A stretch of 5,411 bases of DNA from contig JAEXLC010000091.1 in assembly GCA_023445495.1 (NCBI GenBank), positions 1 to 5,411 of the forward strand. Direction: 5' to 3'. This document shows, in pieces, positions 5,407 to 5,411 of the stretch (positions are counted from its first letter, which is position 1; every line of letters begins with the position of its first letter). Made by a program: the position numbers and the translations under genes. This stretch comes from Pseudomonadota bacterium (GTDB lineage Bacteria; Pseudomonadota; Alphaproteobacteria; Sphingomonadales; Sphingomonadaceae). A model generated the notes under the pieces. That model made no database searches and had not been told where the DNA came from. It saw only the letters and a list, made by a program, of their open reading frames with translations.

Positions 5407-5411
5407 GGGAC

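Overview
The window looks like chromosomal DNA from a GC-rich alphaproteobacterium, most likely a sphingomonad (Sphingomonas or a close relative). The reasons are the strong G/C third-position bias, long spurious open frames opposite the real genes, the protein character, and short GGGGAGG-type palindromes between genes that I remember as common in that group. This is an impression from the sequence, not a database result.

Layout: a secreted family 3 glycoside hydrolase lies on the minus strand (28-2418). A 154-base divergent control region (2419-2572) separates it from a LacI-family regulator on the plus strand (2573-3661). A 301-base intergenic region (3662-3962) follows. It holds two inverted copies of a dispersed repeat flanking a strong intrinsic terminator, then a small hairpin, a second LacI-type operator and a ribosome binding site. 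Last comes a 12-TM sugar porter of the XylE/GLUT type (3963-5372). The window begins inside one GGGGAGG palindrome and ends just after another.

How it works together (inference): the GH3 enzyme is exported and trims beta-linked oligosaccharides to monosaccharides in the periplasm. The proton-coupled porter carries the sugar across the inner membrane. The LacI-type protein senses the sugar or a derivative and controls both genes. The regulatory link has sequence support. A near-perfect operator palindrome with the consensus TGnTAnCGnTAnCA sits on the predicted start point of the GH3 promoter, and a related site lies 37 bases before the transporter start codon. The transporter is therefore probably transcribed separately from the regulator (a terminator lies between them) but under the same repressor.

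The released sugar cannot be settled from the sequence. The hydrolase family covers beta-glucosidases and beta-xylosidases. The operator resembles those of xylose-type LacI regulators, while two pocket residues of the porter are glucose-type. I see no CRISPR, RNA gene, insertion sequence, phage gene or defence system, and nothing that amounts to a new system. The window is a compact, ordinary carbohydrate-use locus with some interesting details.
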